Below are positions 57,058-59,292 of a stretch of 59,292 nucleotides of DNA, piece after piece. Each line of letters opens with the position of its first letter. The first letter of the stretch is position 1. Where the stretch lies: positions 1 to 59,292 of the forward strand of contig DURE01000005.1 in NCBI GenBank assembly GCA_012837425.1. Direction: 5' to 3'. The position numbers and the translations under genes are program-made. A model generated the notes under the pieces. That model was not told the DNA's origin. It did not search any database and worked only from the letters and a program-made list of their open reading frames with translations. Source of the stretch: Clostridiales bacterium. GTDB taxonomy: Bacteria > Bacillota > Clostridia > Oscillospirales > CAG-272.

Positions 57058-59157
57058 ATGAAAAGTATAATTTTGAGGATTCTGTCACTGTGCCTTGTGC
57101 TCTTGCTCTCCCCCCTGCTCGCCTTTTGCAGCCGCGATCCAACAAGGGATACTGAACCCGAGGGTGCGCGAGCATTTGACGCCAGCATCAATTTTTCGGG
57201 ATATGCGGTCGTCCGGGGCGAGAGAGCCGGCAAGAGCGCTATTGCCGCGGCGGTAAGACTCAGGAACGCGCTTGAGAGCGCGACCGGAATAAATATTAAG
57301 ATTAACGACGACTGGATCAGACCGGGCGACAATACCGACTACTCGCAGGCATATGAGATTCTGGTCGGGCAAACCAACCGTCCCGAGTCGGCCGAGGCGT
57401 CGGCGCTGCTTGAAAAACCGGGATACATAATCAAAATCATAGGTAATAAAATCGTAATCGCGGCGTCAAGCGACGCGCTGCTCGATACTGCCGTCGATTT
57501 TTTCATAAACACATACCTTTCAAAAGCCTCTCCGGATGGTGTGATTGAACTTTATGGAGAATATGTAATGACTGATTTTGAGTTTTTACCTATTGTGCAG
57601 AACGGCGGCTCTGAGTTTACTCTGATCAGGTCAGAGAATGCCGACTACTACACAATTACCCTTTTGACCGACCTCGGGAACAAAATCCGGGAGCTGACCG
57701 GGGTACAGCTAAAGCTAGGCACCGACTGGACCAAAACCGGCGAGGGCGACAGTCGAGCATACGAGGTATTGCTCGGAAACACCAGCCGCAGCGAAACCCG
57801 GGACTTCCTTTCGACTCTCGAGGTTGACGAATACGGGATTGGCTTTATAGGTCGGAAAGTAGTGGTTGCCGGCTGGACACCCACCACCACGGCACTGGCA
57901 AAAGATAAGTTCATCTCAATTCTCTCGGCTGCAGCTGAAGAAAACCAAAAAACCGGCACAAGGGACATCCTGCTGCCGGCTACCGGTCATATCACGGCGA
58001 AATATGACGGCTGGGTTACCGATTTTCCCGAGTTATCCGGGGGAGTTTTCAGCGGAGCTTATGACGCCGGGGTCGGCGCGCTTGAATACTACTACACCGG
58101 CGCCACAAAAGACGCATACCTGAAATATCGTGCCGAAATTGAGGCGGCAGGCTACAAAAAGTACCACGAAAACCAGATAGGCGACAACCTCTTTGCCACC
58201 TATACCAAGGGGGATGTCCTGCTGCACACCTACTATGTGGCCTATGAGGGGGCGGTCAGGGTGATAACCGAGCCGCTCGGCGACCTGCCGAAGCTCAGCG
58301 AAGACTACATAAAGACCAACGAACCGAGTATAACGGCGGTGCCCTGCATATATGAAAACAACAACAAGGGCCAGTGCCAGATAATCCGGCTCTCCGACGG
58401 CAGCTTCTTTATCATCGACTCCAACAGCTCAATTGACGGCACCGGGCTTTACAACGCGCTGGTAGAGCTCAATGGCGGGGAGGAGGGCATTACAATTGCC
58501 GCATGGTTCTTCTCACACGGCCACGGCGACCACTACGGCGGCTTTACGACCTTCGCCAAGGATTACGGGAGCAAGGTCAAGCTCGAGTCGGTAATCATAA
58601 ATGCCACATCCTTTGCGGCCTATGAGGGAACCCGGTATCAGCCCACCTGGGATTTTGCCGGAACCCACATACACACCTACATTGCCATGTTCGGCAGCGG
58701 GATAAAGCTCATCAAGCCCCACACCGGCTATAAATTTGCCGTCCGGGACGCCGTGGTTGAGGTGCTCTACACGCACGACGACCTCTACCCCAACAATGTC
58801 GATTGGTACAACGACGTCACAACCGTCATCCGGGTCACATTAGCCGGTCAGACTATTATGTTTCTCGGCGACCTGATGGACAGCATGCCCTGCAAAATTA
58901 TCGCCTCAATGTACTCAAGGGAAATACTGAAAAGCGACATTATGCAGGTGGCGCACCACGGTGACGGCGGCTCGGTGGCGCTTTACGACATGATTGACCC
59001 GGCGGTGCTGGTATTCCCCTGCTCCGAGGCCGAGTACCAGCGGCTCATTGTCAAAAACGCGGCAAGCCGTTACATAATAAACAGCAAAAACGTAAGGAAA
59101 ATCATTATCTCGGACAATGGCATAAAAACTCTGACTCTGCCCTATATAATCCAGTAA
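57058..59157 (+). CDS. Large lipoprotein with C-terminal metallo-beta-lactamase domain
   Basis: 699 residues with AAAGGAA before the ATG. Signal peptide with lipobox-like LLAFCSR, so probably anchored outside the membrane. The N-terminal part contains two related alpha/beta units, each with a YEILVGQTNR-like phrase (about residue 98 and again as YEVLLGNTSR near 236), as in N-terminal domains of some GH20/GH67 glycosidases. The C-terminal half is a metallo-beta-lactamase fold of the ComEC/Rec2 type with HGHGDH at residues 487-492, TIMFLGDLMDS and IMQVAHHGDGG. It is an extracellular hydrolase of unknown substrate, maybe a phosphodiester or glycan. In 59158-59292 nothing is recognised. Confidence 0.87.
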   Translation: MKSIILRILSLCLVLLLSPLLAFCSRDPTRDTEPEGARAFDASINFSGYAVVRGERAGKSAIAAAVRLRNALESATGINIKINDDWIRPGDNTDYSQAYEILVGQTNRPESAEASALLEKPGYIIKIIGNKIVIAASSDALLDTAVDFFINTYLSKASPDGVIELYGEYVMTDFEFLPIVQNGGSEFTLIRSENADYYTITLLTDLGNKIRELTGVQLKLGTDWTKTGEGDSRAYEVLLGNTSRSETRDFLSTLEVDEYGIGFIGRKVVVAGWTPTTTALAKDKFISILSAAAEENQKTGTRDILLPATGHITAKYDGWVTDFPELSGGVFSGAYDAGVGALEYYYTGATKDAYLKYRAEIEAAGYKKYHENQIGDNLFATYTKGDVLLHTYYVAYEGAVRVITEPLGDLPKLSEDYIKTNEPSITAVPCIYENNNKGQCQIIRLSDGSFFIIDSNSSIDGTGLYNALVELNGGEEGITIAAWFFSHGHGDHYGGFTTFAKDYGSKVKLESVIINATSFAAYEGTRYQPTWDFAGTHIHTYIAMFGSGIKLIKPHTGYKFAVRDAVVEVLYTHDDLYPNNVDWYNDVTTVIRVTLAGQTIMFLGDLMDSMPCKIIASMYSREILKSDIMQVAHHGDGGSVALYDMIDPAVLVFPCSEAEYQRLIVKNAASRYIINSKNVRKIIISDNGIKTLTLPYIIQ

Positions 59158-59292
59158 ATTTAACATATTAGCCAATTGCGAAATGTCCCCAAATAAAAAC
59201 AAGCTGCGCAGGCGGCCATGCGGGAGAGTTATTGCAAAAAAGCCCCCGCGGCAAAAACTACTTGATAGCAGAATAGACAAAAATCAAACGGC

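Noticed and set aside
1-59292. tRNA, rRNA, phage or transposase genes
   Set aside because: No convincing sequence was seen on either strand; the repeats lack an associated transposase in this window.

Overview
The window looks like chromosome of an uncultured anaerobic Bacillota (Clostridia; Oscillospirales- or Christensenellales-like). This rests on strong AGGAGG-type ribosome binding sites, consensus sigma-A promoters with 17-bp spacers, a T-box leader, a CIRCE operator, many Cys-lipobox solute-binding lipoproteins, GC-rich genes separated by AT-rich promoters, and several decaying genes. There is no rRNA, tRNA, CRISPR array, integrase or phage block. The lineage is inferred, not proven.

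Layout. 1-3540: one-carbon genes metH (cut by the window edge) and metF, with a divergent HpaI-type aldolase. 3691-14595: one long minus-strand unit, from a strong promoter through an oversized oligopeptide-type ABC transporter (oppA, hairpin, oppB, oppC, oppD, oppF) into three small membrane or lipoprotein genes and a type I sulfatase. 14634-17270: a membrane protein and oligoendopeptidase F. 17350-19740: a compact SsuABC/ThiXYZ-like importer. 20094-27313: FAD oxidoreductase, diguanylate cyclase, cation efflux protein, SGNH hydrolase, an orphan sugar-type binding protein and a threonine-aldolase-like enzyme. 27332-30718: a broken AlbA_2-type gene, a chromate-transporter pair and a metal ABC transporter lacking a binding protein. 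30841-33907: a seven-heme cytochrome c with a CcmF-type heme lyase. 34136-40384: LamG/metallophosphatase, CIRCE-controlled Hsp20, endonuclease III, a truncated ECF sigma factor and a BspA-type surface lipoprotein. 40543-45493: AraC remnant, DUF6259-like glycosidase, a second orphan binding protein and an orphan PqqD. 45691-49410: rsgA remnant, then a T-box-controlled TrpXYZ-type amino-acid importer. 49485-52760: a Crp/Fnr regulator with a four-module CoA-disulfide reductase/rhodanese/TusA/DsrE fusion. 52814-59157: secreted protein, URO-D-like protein, beta-CASP RNase and a large metallo-beta-lactamase lipoprotein.

The most striking object is the TrpX-type binding protein at 47944-48978. Its ABC_sub_bind (PF04392) domain appears circularly permuted: the segment that normally ends the protein comes directly after the lipoprotein signal, and the normal N-terminal part follows. 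The switch point falls on the same Asn-Ile pair at both ends. The gene is intact and sits under a T-box, ahead of its permease and ATPase.

Other notable points are the cytochrome/CcmF pair, an OppC with an extracytoplasmic insertion of about 350 residues, and a family of GC-hairpin/AT-palindrome intergenic repeats. One repeat copy supplies the C-terminus of CcmF and another lies at the break of rsgA.
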